From Setoptus koraiensis (taxonomy: Eukaryota > Arthropoda), in assembly GCA_048013815.1 (NCBI GenBank), contig CM106586.1, forward strand, positions 9,734,001 to 9,798,000: a DNA stretch of 64,000 bases, in the 5' to 3' direction. The position numbers and the translations under genes were made by a program. Below are positions 13,937-25,873 of the stretch, piece by piece. The notes under the pieces are model-generated. The model ran no database searches. It saw only the letters and a list, made by a program, of their open reading frames with translations, and was not told where the DNA came from. Each line of letters opens with the position of its first letter. Positions within the stretch are counted from its first letter, which is position 1.

Positions 13937-14008
13937 TGTTTCAATGGTTGTTGCGGCGGTCGTTGCGACGGTTGTTTCAATGGTTGTTGCGGCGGTCGTT
14001 GCGACGGT
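13937..14008. repeat. 36-bp exact tandem duplication
   Basis: Two identical 36-base units, 13937-13972 and 13973-14008, each starting TGTTTCAATGGTTG. A third unit begins at 14009 but diverges after a few bases. Exact identity indicates a recent duplication. Confidence 0.92.
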
Positions 14009-14872
14009 TGTTGCGCTGCGCGCCGGTTGCGGGCCGATCGGCGCACTTGTTACCGGACAATAAATAGGCAACAATCGTAAGCCAATTATTGTTGGCGCGG
14101 CCGGGCGGCCGGACCGACGGACCGAGCGACGGCAACAATCGATCGCTTGCAGTCGGCGGTTGCAAGTTGGCGAAACTCTTGATTGTTTAGCTCAGGCGGC
14201 GCGGAACAGGTTGTCGCGTCGGGCCGCGCGTCCGCCGTGTCCGTCGCTGGCGCGCAAGAGAGTGTGTCGAGGCGACAGTTTGTGTCCCGCTTGCGTCTCG
14301 TTTGGCCTTGTTTGTGTCTCGTGGCCTTCGAGTGGCAGGGTCGCTTGCGTCTTGTTTGGTCGCCGGTTGTTGTCGAGCTCTGCCCGCGCCCTGCCGGCCC
14401 GACGGACATTGTCGGCCCGGGACTGCCGGCCCGACTGACGAGCAGACCGGCGAGCCGACTGCCGGCGAGCGAGCGGTCGCCTTGCGTGCTCGCGATCGGC
14501 CGCTGCGAGCAATAACACACGAGATACGCAAGCGCAATGCAGGATGTTGCGTGATTAATGAACATGACCGTGATTATTATTACATAATGTCGGCCGGCCG
14601 GCAGTGCGCGTAGGCGTCGCTGGTCGCGACGCCGGCCGAGCCGGTGAGTGCTCGCAGCGCTCAATTGGTCAGCGTCTCGGACGGTGTCGTCGTTGTGCGA
14701 GTTGTGCGAGTTTTGCGAGTTGTGCGAGTGACAATTTCGCTGACAGAGCCGACGGATCGGAGCGAGCTGACAGCGCTCGACGAGCTGACAGTGGGCACGA
14801 AATTGTCGTTGCTGTTGGCGAGTCGCCGCTCGAAATCGGACGCATTCAATGGGCACTTTAATTGCGGCCGCG

Positions 14873-14985
14873 AACAACGACAACTACAACAGCGACAGCA
14901 CCGACAACTGCGACAACAACAACGACAACAGCAACGACAACAACTGCGACAACGATAACAACGACAACGGCGACATTCAAATGAC
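14873..14985. repeat. (CAACGA)n tract
   Basis: Imperfect CAACGA/CAACAG hexamers over about 110 bases, like the tracts near 1.7, 15.7 and 30.8 kb. Confidence 0.85.
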
Positions 14986-15183
14986 GCAGCGGACACTCGA
15001 GCGATCGCGAGCGATTTCGAAATTCGAATCGATTCGAGCCGTCGTGTCTGCGGGCCGCGCTGCGAAGGGCCGATCGCAGCGCGACGGCCGACGACGACGA
15101 CAGCGACCGAGCCCAGAGACGACACACAACGACGACACAATGCACATTGTGATCGCTGTCGAGCGAGCACTGGTCACTTTTGG

Positions 15184-15283
15184 ATGTCGCCCGGATTGCG
15201 CTCGGGTCGCGCCCGGATTGCGCTCAGATCGCGCCCGAATCTCGCTCGGATCGCGCCTGGATTGCGCTCGGGTCTCGCCGGCC
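15184..15283. repeat. ~20-bp minisatellite (CGGATTGCGCTCGGGTCGCG)
   Basis: About five degenerate copies around the core GCGCCCGGATTGCGCTC. GC-rich, no coding role seen. Confidence 0.8.
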
Positions 15284-15385
15284 GCTTGTGCATTCGGTCG
15301 CGATCTATGCACACAAACTCATCGTGTTGCGTCATGCAAAAGATACAATCTTGCCTATGACATAACATTTGTTATGTAATAACTT

Positions 15386-15531
15386 TTGTGTGTGTGTGTG
15401 TGTGTGTGCAAGCTGGCAAGCTCGCCGTGAGACGAGCACAAAACGAGTGGCATGAGTAAGCCCAGTTAATGCCAATTGAGCAAGACCCGAAATGACATGA
15501 CTATCATTGTTGTTGTTGTTGTTGTTGTTGT
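15386..15531. repeat. (GT)n then (TTG)n microsatellites
   Basis: A GT run of about 12 units at 15386-15409 and a GTT run of about eight units at 15506-15531, separated by unique sequence. Confidence 0.88.
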
Positions 15532-15688
15532 AAACGGATTATTTCTGGCCAGCTCAATGCGTTTGCGAGCCGATTTTTACCGATTGTTGCCACATTCTGG
15601 CAAGACTGGACGTCGCGAGCATCGTTGCCGGCGTCGGCCGTTGTACAGCGAACAAACAAGCGCGACACCAGCGCCAACAACGACAAGC

Positions 15689-15888
15689 CCGACGCCGACA
15701 GCAACGACAGCAACGACAACAACGACAACAACGACAGCAACGTCGACGGCGCCGATCGCTGCAACAATTGAGCAAAAAAGCGCCAGCGCCAAACGAGAGC
15801 GAGCCACCGAAAACGAGCCAACGACAGCGAGCCAACGACAGCGAGCCAACGACGACCAGCCAACGACGACCAGCCAACGAAACGAATG
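15689..15888. repeat. CAACGACAGCGAGC-type repeat block
   Basis: CAACGA and ACAGCA units up to about 15750, then a 15-base unit like GAGCCAACGACAGC and a variant ACGACCAGCCA up to 15888. Confidence 0.8.
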
Positions 15889-16077
15889 AATGCGAACGAA
15901 CCAATCACCTGGCGGCCAATCAAATCTCGATCAGATCGCTCGATTCGAATGTGTCGATCGGCCGAGCGGTCGCAGCCCCGCCGACGCATCACAATGCCGC
16001 CGCAGCAGCGCTCAATGTCGCTCGGTGATGCGGCCGGCCATAAGTCACGCCGCTGGCTCCATTCAACTTGAACGAAG

Positions 16078-16199
16078 CAACTCGAATGACGCAACTCCAA
16101 CTGGATGCAGCCCGAACGGTGCAGCCCGATTGGTGCAGCCCGAATGACGCAACTTCAACGATGCAGCTCGGATGGTGCAACTCGAGTGACGCAACTGTT
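16078..16199. repeat. ~17-bp degenerate repeat (GATGCAGCCCGAATGGT)
   Basis: Six or seven degenerate copies alternating TGCAGCCCGA and GACGCAACT segments. Confidence 0.7.
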
Positions 16200-18733
16200 G
16201 TTCATTGGCTAGTCACTGCACTGTTGGCAGCAATCACAAATGAACAGCGCGCGGGGCACCTATAAACAGACAGCGAGGTAACCGCAGATCGGAGCGAGTT
16301 TGTTGCTGCGGCCGCCGCCGACCCACCGAGCGCCAGACCGAGCGGCCGATTGAGCGGCCGGCCGTCTGGCCCGACGCTCGCTTTGTTTGCATTCATGCGA
16401 TTGTGCCCGGCGAGCGATTGTGCGATTGCATAATAGCGCCCGGCGTTTCAATGCGCGCTGCTCGAATGAATGCGATCGGTGGCCCTGCGCTCGATTCGGA
16501 TTCGAATTCGAGCTCGAGCTCGAGAAGTGAATTGATTTCGATTCAATTCGCAGCCCGTTGGAGCTGGCAACGCTGCCAGTGGCCGCTTGCGTCGCTTCGA
16601 ATCGAGCCGGCGCTGCAATTGAAACAAACGCTGCCAAACTGAGCCAATTCGACGCCAATTCGAAGCCCATTCGAAGCCCATTCGAAGCCGAATAAAAGCC
16701 GAACGCTGGCGACAGCGCTGGCAAAAAACAGCCTTACAAGTGGACAACGTTTTTGCGATCGCTCCCTTGGCGTTCGCTCGCGACTAACACAATCATGCCG
16801 GCAACACGACGGATAAACGCGCTGTAAACGGCCCGGCGAGCCGCGTCTGTCTGTCTCAATTTAATGAAAGTTAATCAAATCGATGAGACGACGAGCGCCA
16901 TTGAGCGGGCCGGCGTCTCGCCAGCCGGCCGAGCGTTGATTCGAGCCGGCGAGATTGTTGTTGTTCGCGTTGTTTGTGCGCAGCGAGAAGAAAAAACGAA
17001 TTGCCAATCAAATTAGTCGCTGTTGGCACTTGTTTCTGGCCGCTTCTGGCCGGCGTGCGGGCCGACTTTCGACGGCCCATTGAGAACGCGAACAATCGAC
17101 TGGCCTTCAACTCGCAATGGCCGGCCCGACCTCGCGAGAGCCGCACGGGCGCCGTCGAGCCAGTGGCCGCGCCCTCGACTCGAGCTGCTCATCCGGCTCG
17201 GGCTGTGAGCCGCCCAACTGACCGCACACAGGGCCGGCCGACGCCTAACTGACCGACCCGACCCGACTCGAATTTGCCGGCGACGGGCCGACTTTCGGCG
17301 GCCCAAATCGAGTCGGGCCGGCGGCGGCCGAATCAATCATCGATCCGCTCGGCGCGGCCCGAACGTCCGGCGCGGACGAGCGGCGGCCCGGCTCGGGCAA
17401 GCGGCCGGGACGGTGCGTGCTGCCAATAGCAATTGCAGCAGCGGCAAGCGGCGGCAATTAGCAGCGTTGTTTGTGTGGCGAATTGGGCACCAAATGATTA
17501 GCTCATTAGTGTGCGCGAGTGCGAGCCGGCACGCGTTATCTTATGCCGGCGCTGGCCGCGCGTGCCGGCGCCTTGTTTGCGGGCCGCTCGCGCCAGCGCG
17601 TGCTGCCACGGCGAGCTGGCCAACGGGCCCGGCTCTAATTTGAATGAAACCCGCCACCGCTCCGCTAAAGTTATATCACATAACTCGCATGTATGTGCGG
17701 GCGCCCGTGTTATATCTTGTGCGGCGTGTATGGTCATCTTGTGATAACTATTATTCTGTCGGGTAGCTGTCATTGTGGCGGTCAGCGGCCAGCGGCGGCT
17801 AACGGGCCGGTGATAAGGGCACTGGGAGCGGCAATCATGACCGTGTAATGCGGTGACTGCATAATGCGGCCGGTGAGTCAGCGACTGACCGGCGCAAGTT
17901 GGCTCATTAGCGTCGCGTTGCATTGTGTTGCGCTCGTTGTTTGTTGCCGCAGCACGCGAATTAGACGCGACGGCAGCGGCCACTGGCGAGACTCATTATG
18001 CAAATTGAGCGCCGCTGCTCAGTATTTGTCATCATGCGCAATTATTGGGGCCCCACACTGCATACTCCATGTGCACTACGCGTGTGTTATGAGCATAAAC
18101 ATACTCGCGCAGAGCGCATTTGGCCGCCAAATTGTGGCGGCGATCTGCACGAGCAACGCGTGCCGTGGCGTGCCTCGCAGCCTGTGAGTCACAGGCCTGA
18201 TTGTGGCTGCTCGAGGCCGACCGGGCTGATTGGGGCCCCACAGTGGCCAGTCATTCCGTTACAAACTGTACGCATACACACTGTGCGTAATGCGCACAGT
18301 GGATGATATATAATAAGGATATGGAGGCGCGCGCGCAAGAATTGAAATATAACATGTGATCGGTCGGCTGCGGGGCCAGATAACTGTCAGCGGTGCCCCT
18401 GTTTGGCCCGCTATCGCGCCATGGATGGGGCCCTGCGATATGTCGTCGCCAGTTGGCGGGACCCGGCGCCAGTTGGCGGGCCGAGCGACAGAGACGGAAC
18501 GGCCTCATTGGGCAGGTGTCGCTTTCGCGCTCTCCAACTGACGGCTGGCTGGCCTGCAAAGTCGCCAGACAAATATTGTATATATATATTTGAAATGCAC
18601 CGTCGGCAAACATAAATATGGCGCACGACGTCGCATCGACTATTGGCGTCTATTGGCGCAAAATAAATATATTTGCGTCAACCGAACTCTGAGTCAATAT
18701 TTAAATATTCAAATGTTTCCTCTGCCGACTGGC

Positions 18734-18855
18734 GTCTCGGCAGCGCTGCCGAGACTCTCGCAAATCGCGCATATTTGGCATATCTCAAATGTCTCATATT
18801 GTGTGTCTCATCTCATGTGTCTCATCGTATGTGTCTCATCGTATGTGTCTCATGT
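18734..18855. repeat. 22-bp perfect palindrome plus 15-bp TGTGTCTCATCGTA repeat
   Basis: Bases 18734-18755 form a perfect spacerless palindrome centred on CAGCGCTG. From about 18790 to 18855 there are four to five copies of a 15-base unit, TGTGTCTCATCGTA and variants. Confidence 0.85.
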
Positions 18856-19299
18856 GGCTGCACGGCTCAGACTGTGGGGCGGCCGTCGCTGCATTGTTGC
18901 AACTTGCTGCGCCCGCCAACTATGGGCGCCACCATCGAGCCCCAGCGAGCATCGAGCCCCACTAAACTGCATCGACTGAGACGAGCGATGTCGGCACTGC
19001 GAGGCCCGAGGTAAACTGACAACTGACTTGTGATCGGGATATTCACGGGTGAATACGGCAATGTGCACCGAGTGCATGATGGATGACGAGCGCACTGGCC
19101 ATGCAAATCGATTCCCGACGCCGAGGCGCATCCGCAAGCGGGCGCCCGTAAGCCACCCGGCGCAAGCCACGTATGAGACGTTATGCTACGCAAGTCGCCA
19201 TGACGCATCGCTAATATTATGTATAACTCATATATATCTATCGTGTGTGTCTCGTCATCGACATGCCGGGCCCGCTCCAGAGTTTGGTCGAGTCGCCAG

Positions 19300-19404
19300 A
19301 GCAAAAATAAGAGTGGCGAGAGCAAAAATAAGAGTGGCGAGAGCAAAAATAAGAGTGGCGAGAGCAAAAATAAGAGTGGCGAGAATGAAAATAAGAGTCG
19401 CAAA
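19300..19404. repeat. 21-bp minisatellite, five copies
   Basis: Four identical copies and one diverged copy of AGCAAAAATAAGAGTGGCGA plus G. The unit is a multiple of three, so frames stay open through it (Lys-Asn-Lys-Ser-Gly-Glu-Ser on the plus strand). Flanking sequence gives no sign of an exon. Confidence 0.93.
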
Positions 19405-19793
19405 AGAATCGGAATAAATAAAATTTGCGCTGCACCGATGGCGCCATCAGTTCATTGAACGGCTCAGTTCATATATTTCTGAGATGCCTCCAACTTGAAA
19501 GTTCCAAGGGGCCGATGGGGCCAAGTTGCGCAACAGACACACACGGCACGCACGCAAGCAAGCAAGTGACTCGCTCGCCAGCAACGCTGTGTGTTGCGCA
19601 ACAACTTGCTCGCCAACATGTTACTTGCACAATTGCTGTGCCTGATTCAATTACGTAACCTGGGGCCCGGAGGCCCCGTGTGCGTGCATTGTTTGTTTGT
19701 TTGCTGGCTGTTTGGTTGATGCGCCGCTGGTGCCATATTGGCTGCGCTTCAGGCCGTTCGAAACAGTTATCATTCGGAGCGGTTACCCTTCGA

Positions 19794-19875
19794 CGACGGC
19801 TGCTTCGAAGTTCGAGCTTCGAAGTTCTGAGTTCGAGCTTCGAAGTTCGAACTGCGAACTCCGAAGCAGCCGTCG
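19794..19875. repeat. 14-bp inverted repeat with self-complementary spacer
   Basis: CGACGGCTGCTTCG at 19794-19807 pairs exactly with 19862-19875. The 54-base spacer is itself built from GAAGTTCGAGCTTCGAA units, partly palindromic and tandem, so the whole segment can fold extensively. Confidence 0.8.
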
Positions 19876-21437
19876 CCGGGAACAGCCGCGCTGCCGTGGG
19901 CCCACTCCGATGCCTGATTTGGCGCCCGGCTGCTGCAGCGAACGGCGGCCAGTCGCCAGTTTGCAGCGGCAGCCAACGCGGGTTCACTTTTGTGAAAATT
20001 CTTTGATGATGCAATTTTTTGCTTCGATTCATCCGAGTTATTCAAGCCACACACTGTCAGTCTATCTGTGCTGTGCTGTGCTCGCGAGCTTAATTACCGG
20101 GCCCCAGTCGGCGGTGCAGTCGGTGCATCGGTCGGGGGCGCAGTCGGTGCCCCAGTCGGTGCACGAGTTTGCTCGTGTCAGTGCACCGACATGAGAAGGC
20201 GAGTCGGGCAACGTGACGCCAGTTCATCCCTGGCTCAGCGTGCACCCAACGACCATCCGCTCGCCAGTCGGTTGCGTAATACGCAATGCGTATGAGTCGC
20301 TGGCGAGGATAACTCAAACGGAAAGGGGGCCAGCCAACGAGAGTAATGAATAATTCTTGTCTGATTCTTGCGGGCCGGCGGCGCGGCATCGGCTCGGGCT
20401 AAACGGCTCCGCCGGGCCGACGGTGCGAGCCAAATCGCGGCCAGCCAGCCGGCCGGCCCGACGCCCGCTGCCCGCTGCACAGTGGCGAGTATTTGTCGAA
20501 ATTGAGAGTACGAGAGCGCACCAAATGAATCAAGATTCGTCCACATGAATGAGCACACGCGCGCGGTCCCCAATTCGCCAACTTGGCAGCGCGCGTGCAG
20601 CCTCTCGCGTGCGCACCCAAAAGCCAGCCCGCGAGCCAGGCAAGCGGGCGCACGGGGCCCCCCAATCGCAAGTTCACACATGAATCTCTGGCAGGCTGGC
20701 TGGTGCCCGGCGCAATCAGTGGGCGCACACGTTAGACTGCGACAGTGTGCCGCTCGCGCACTGCACGCGAACGGGGCCCCAAACAAACTGATGCGGACGA
20801 CAATCACTGCCGCATTCATTATAAACAATGAATTTTTTCGCTTCATTCACCCCATTGTGCCGCCGTGCCCGGCGCTATTGGGTATTGCGGGGGCGGCGCA
20901 CCGCTCAGTGCCACTGCGGTAGTGGGCGCAATATTGCGCAAATACTGCGCCACCAAACAATATAATAATATATATATCATATAATCATAAATGCGCGCCG
21001 GCCGCCGCCAATACTGGCGCCCGGTGCCCGACATGTCCGTATCGCCGCACACACATATGACATGTATACATGTTGCCCGATTGCCGTTGTCCGGCTGGCC
21101 AGAAGGGGGGCCAGATTATCGCCGCGATTGCCCGTGTTGGCGCGATTGCCGACAGCGATGATCGGGCCGTGGCGCCCAGTTGACATTTAGTACCCGAAGC
21201 GCCAAGTGCCATGTAACCATGATGACACATAATGGCCATCGCGGCCATTGTGGCCGGCGTGTCATTGGCGCCGGGACGGTCGCCAGCGGCCGCTGACAAG
21301 CAAACATGGGTACTCCAGCGGCGGACCATATATCACCGTCGCGTCGAGCGCGCCCACTCAAGCGGCCACTCGCTCGTCTTGATTGCGCCCGTCTGACCGC
21401 ACACTGACCGCCGGTCACTTTTGCGCCCGTGAGCCGG

Positions 21438-21597
21438 TCGCGTTTGCGCTTTTGCGCCGGTCACTCTCGCACTTTTGCGCCGGTCACTCTCGCACTTTTG
21501 CGCCGGTCACTTTTGCGCTTTTGAGCGGGTCACTTTTGCGCTTTTGAGCGGGTCACTTTTGCACTTTTGAGCGGGTCACTTTTGCACTTTTGAGTCG
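21438..21597. repeat. 23-25-bp minisatellite (CGGTCACTTTTGCGCTTTTG)
   Basis: Six to seven copies of a unit made of GGTCACT(TTT/CTC)GC(G/A)CTTTTG followed by CGCC or AGCGG. The later copies are closest to each other, which suggests growth from one end. Confidence 0.9.
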
Positions 21598-22649
21598 CAG
21601 GACGGCCAGCGGACACCGGCGGTCGCCAAAAGCCGCGGCTGACCGACCAGACGGGCGCCGACAGGGCCCGTGGCGATTCCCACACTTTCAATATTTTCGC
21701 AATATTTCCCAAACTGTGCAGGCAATACAAAATTGCCCAGAATATTTGCACAGTTTGGGCCGACATTTCAACTGTGGCCCGCATGCCGGCAGCGCGCGCC
21801 AGCAGCACGTGCAACTGGAACTGGCCGGCAAAACAGAGCCCGGCCCGGTTTGCCAGTGGGGCACACTAGGCGCGCGCCAGTGTTGGCAGGGGTTGCCCGA
21901 ACTGAGTTTGCCCGAACTGAATTAGAGCCCCAGGGCGACGTAAGGTCGATTCGGCCGGGGCCAAAGGGGGCCCGGCCAAATCGACGACGAACTGCCGGCG
22001 AACTGGCGCGCATCGAAAGCAATCGCGGCGAAAACATCGCTCCATTCCATTGTTTTGCAAGCGCGATTAGAGTTTGCAATTTTGAAAAGGGGCCCGTGCA
22101 GCTGAGTGCGCTTGCACGGGCCTCGTCGGCGGGCTCGATTGGGCCGGTCGGATTAGACGCTGAACAGAGTGAAGAGGGAAAGAAAAAACGCAAAAGTTGT
22201 TTAAATGTTCCGAAGCGCCAATTGCGTTCGCTGGCTGCTCGCGCGCCGACCCAATGACGCGATCTCGATAAAACTCGATAAAACTCTCGATAAAACTGCG
22301 GATAAACCGGGCCGACGCGGCTCGTCAAATAATGATAATATACTGCATGATCGGCTCAGCAGTCGGGTTATTGGGCTCGGCAGTCGGGTTATTGGGGGCA
22401 CACTCTCAAGCACGAGTGGCGAGCCTCGTGCGAGCTTGATTTGGGGCCAAAAGTAAATGAGCGAGAAAAACAAATGGATTTTGATTTTCAAGTGAATTGG
22501 TGGCGCCCATCGCGGCGAAGCGATGAAAGTGGCCCGACAACGGGGCCCATTCGGTTCACCGGTTACAGGGCCGAGCGGCGAGCCCGCATGCATTACATGC
22601 ATTACATACATTACATATATGCTTATAACGAGCGTTGGAATGGGGCCAT

Positions 22650-22720
22650 AAGTTGAGCGCGATTTAAACGTTTGTTGTCAAACGTTTGTTTAAATGTTTG
22701 CGAGCTGCCAGGCTCAACTT
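22650..22720. repeat. Nested inverted repeats
   Basis: Outer arms AAGTTGAGC (22650-22658) and GCTCAACTT (22712-22720) enclose inner arms AAACGTTTG (22666-22674) and CAAACGTTT (22679-22687) with a 4-base loop. Both pairs are exact. Confidence 0.75.
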
Positions 22721-24000
22721 TTGCGAGCTTGCGATGGCCAAAGTCGAGCCAAACAGACATAGGTTGCCTTGCTGGCGGGCCAAAAAAGTTAATAGACTGA
22801 GATGATAATAAATGGATCGCGTTCGCTTCGTTTGTTGTTATCATGTAGACACCATCGCAGCATTGCAATGGTTTATTTTAATGATGGCCACCGGCCTGCT
22901 ATCTGTTACATAATAGCACGAGTTGGCGCTCGCGGGGCCCGCCACTGACTCAGTGGCATTGAGCTGGTATGCATTTCGAGCTGGGCGACAGGCAGTCGCC
23001 TGTCGCGCGGCCCGGCCGCGCGGGCCGCCGGAGCCCGGCGGAATGCGAGGGAACGCGGGCGAAATGCGAGCGACGCCGGCAACCCTTCGGTGCCGTTCAA
23101 GCGGCTTCCCGGCGCCAGTGCGAGCGGCCTTGCTACCTGAGCTGGCCAACAGCTCGCCAGAGAGCTCGACAAAGGGCTCGACAGAGGCCTGACGAGCTGT
23201 CAGAGTCTGACAATGTCAGCGATAACTCGCCAAAGAATTGGCCAGAGCCGGCATTGGCGCCGCTGATGCCGGCAGCGCTGGTTTGGGCGCGCAATGCGCT
23301 CGTGTGTCGGTGTTGTGACGGCCACGACGAAACGTCGTTCGTCGTCGGCTGTCATTAACGATTGCGACTAATCAAAATGATCGATTGCCAGGGCCAATGT
23401 TGTTAAATGTTGTTGTTGTCCGATGTGATTGCTCATGCCACGCTGACTGGCGAGCGGCCGCTCGGGAGCCGGCCGGCGGCCCGACAGACAACATCGGCCC
23501 TGTTGTTGTCGATGCTGGTGTCGGCCGCTGTCCATTGTTGGCCTCGCGCGCAACTCGTTTTTGTCCGACCAGCAATCGCGCAAGCCAGTGCCATTGGCCA
23601 ACTCACGACGCCAATGACAACGATCTGATCTATCATGCTAATTAACGGGCGCCCACATTGCATAATAACAATTACGTACGATTACGCAAGTGCAAGTATC
23701 AGCGCAAGTGTTGGCATTGCTGGCCACTGGCGGACAAACATTGCATTTGCATAGTTGGCGCTATCGCCAATTTGCACAAGTTGTTGTGATCACGTCATCG
23801 GCTTGCAATGTCAATGGCTGGCTGGCTGGCCGCACTCGATCAGCTGATCTTGTCAGCCCTGATCGGCCGTATCAGCTGATCTCGTAAGCTCTGATTGGTC
23901 GTATCAGCTGATTAGAGCTCACTGTCAGTGTGTTACAGTTTGATTGATTATTGATTACCTGCGCGGGCACAACACAAAACAGCTGATTGCGATTCCGACA

Positions 24001-24105
24001 CTTGGCCGCTGTCACTGACAGTCGCTGGCCAACTGACAGCGCACACTGGCCAGTGACAGCGCACGCTGGCCAGTGACAGCGGCTCACACGGGCAACTGGT
24101 CAGTG
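24001..24105. repeat. ~22-bp repeat (CTGGCCAGTGACAGCGCAC)
   Basis: Three to four copies of a unit around CTGGCCAGTGACAGCGCAC. The ACTGACAG core also appears in neighbouring sequence. Confidence 0.8.
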
Positions 24106-24552
24106 GCTGGTTGCGGTCAGCAGTCAGCTGACAGTGACCACAACAACTGGATCACACACAGGTGACACAACGGCAACGGCAACTGCAACAGCTATTTGCG
24201 CGTTGCGCAATGGCAGTTACAATTGTTTGTGCATGTTACGCAACTGCGAGCATTCGCCATTGCAAACATTGGCCAGCGTTAATGTCGCCCGACAGGTGAG
24301 TGTGTCGCTAATGGGCACGCACTCAGGGCACAATGAGCGCCCCGAGGCTCGCTGTGAGATGCTCTCATCAGGGCGATCGTTGTCATGGCGATGGCCGGTG
24401 TCGTAATGAGCGTCATTTTGCTCGTCGTCACCCTTTACCGTCGTCACGTTGTCGGTCGCCATGTCGGTCGTCATGGTGATCGGCCAACTCTACATGTGTT
24501 TTTGTATGTTTTTGTGCGTATTTTTGTTGTTTGCCTCTGTGTCTGGCCGGCT

Positions 24553-24665
24553 CAGGTGAGACTCGGGTGAACCGCTCAGGTGAGACGCTCGGGCGAGACT
24601 CGAGCGAGACTCGGGCGAAACGCGGCTGAGACTCGGGTGAACCGCTCAGGTGAGACGCTCGGGTG
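24553..24665. repeat. 12-bp GAGACTCGGGTG repeat with longer duplication
   Basis: About nine units of GAGACTCGGG(T/C)GA. A longer block, ACTCGGGTGAACCGCTCAGG and following bases, occurs twice, near 24560 and 24631. Confidence 0.85.
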
Positions 24666-25497
24666 AGAGATTAGCAAATATCCGGCAACGATCGCCGGCC
24701 GGATCGGCAAGCCGGGCAACAAGTGCCAGTGGTCACAGCATTCCCATGGCGCCAATCGGCCGATTGCGGTGTCCGTGCATCGGCCGGCAATGTATTAGTG
24801 GCAATAATCACTGTAATGACCAAGTGAGTGAGTGTTTGCAACAAGCGCAACAAGTGCGACCAGCGCAACTAGCCGCCGAGCCACTTTGGCCACTTTGGCC
24901 ACTCGCAAGAGTGGCCAAAGTGCAAGTGGCCGGCAAGCGAGCAATCAAACGCAATGTTGTAATGCTGTTTAGCTGTTGGGCCTAGGAAGAGCGCACTGGG
25001 ATGTCGCATTAGCAAATAATAAATTCAAACGGCCAATGCCAATTTAAATTGCCCATCGGCCGTCGACATATCATGTCTAGTGCCTGTTGGCATGTGCCAA
25101 TGCCTTTCAACATGCGACTGGCATAATATAACTTTTACCTTTCCAGTTATATCATCACACATCAGCTTGTGTTATGAAGCTAAAAAGTTGACCACTGGTC
25201 GAATTGCCGGCTGGAAGCGCAAATGATACCGGTAAACAAATGATAAATAATCAACTCTCATTAGCCGCTCTCTCGTTTCGTCTGTTCAACAGACTCTGAT
25301 TGTTATCGTCGTATTATTGTTGTCGTATTATTGTTGGCGTGTTATTGTTGGCGTCGCAGAGCCAACATGATGGCGCAAACGATAACGGAAATGATAGATT
25401 GTTTGCTTGTGGGAGTCGACGAGTGATTGATGGCGCGTCCGACTGTCCGACTGTTCGACTGTCCGACAGCGCAAACGCAAACAATGCAACTCGGCGC

Positions 25498-25590
25498 CCC
25501 TCAAATCGACGGTCTCAAATCGACAGTTTTGAATCGACAGTCTCAAATCGAGAGTCTCAAATTGACAGTCCCAAATTGACAGTCTCAATG
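25498..25590. repeat. 15-bp minisatellite (TCTCAAATCGACAG)
   Basis: Six copies of a 14-15-base unit with the core CAAATCGACAGTCT, ending about 200 bases upstream of the first Eph exon seen. Confidence 0.9.
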
Positions 25591-25793
25591 CCCGTCTGAA
25601 TCAGCTGACCGATGGCAGCTCTGTGATCGACAACATCGGCGGCCCCATTAGCCTCATCGTACATATTCCATCTATCTCATATCTAGCCCATGTTAGCATC
25701 GTAATACGATGCGTCGTATGCGTCACTATCTCGGCCCCACTAACCTCGTCCAATCTTGTCGCCCCATGTGCAATTATGCGCGCCATTATTCAG

Positions 25794-25873
25794 TCATCCT
25801 TTTGGACACCACAACCCAGGACTCGCTCGACTGGACCCATCACCCCAGCGGAACGTCGTCGCGCACCCAGGGC
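25794..25873 (+). CDS. Eph: Eph exon A: start of ligand-binding domain
   Basis: Encodes [18 protein letters not shown] and ten further residues, the first beta strand of the Eph ligand-binding domain (compare the LLDTTT start of other Eph ectodomains). The acceptor is TTATTCAG at 25786-25793. The first two bases complete a codon, so the intron before it is phase 1. The donor GTAAGT starts at 25874, phase 0. The upstream exon with the signal peptide is unknown, so the first residue is only probably Val. Confidence 0.85.

Larger units (their letters stand above)
1..25793. other. Gene-free GC-rich, repeat-dense region 5' of the Eph exons
   Basis: I see no coding region here that I can support. 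Open frames are short, overlap in several frames and consist of Arg/Pro/Ala/Gly-rich translations expected from GC-rich, stop-poor DNA, or of Asn/Asp/Gln runs from CAA and GAC repeats. The stretch is rich in GGCC and GGGCCC words and in CpG, with a short tandem repeat roughly every one to two kilobases. It may be the intergenic flank or the long first intron of the Eph gene, since the first Eph exon seen has a phase 1 acceptor and so needs at least one more exon upstream. No tRNA-like, rRNA-like or transposase-like sequence was noticed. Confidence 0.6.

Noticed and set aside
13661-14080. Long overlapping open frames rich in Thr/Ala or Arg/Leu near 14 kb
   Set aside because: They follow the 36-base duplication and GTTGTTGCGG repeats, are open in several frames at once and contain no motif.
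24210-24295. A second candidate first exon, MAVTIVCACYATAS..., ending CGACAG before GTGAGT
   Set aside because: It also ends in phase 2 and has no convincing hydrophobic core.
24494-24555. Signal-peptide-like start MCFCMFLCVFLLFASVSGRL followed by GTGAGA, a candidate first Eph exon
   Set aside because: It ends in phase 2, while the next Eph exon needs phase 1. The frame that would fit has no ATG after its last stop. It also lies at the edge of a GTGAGAC tandem repeat, which produces donor-like words by itself.
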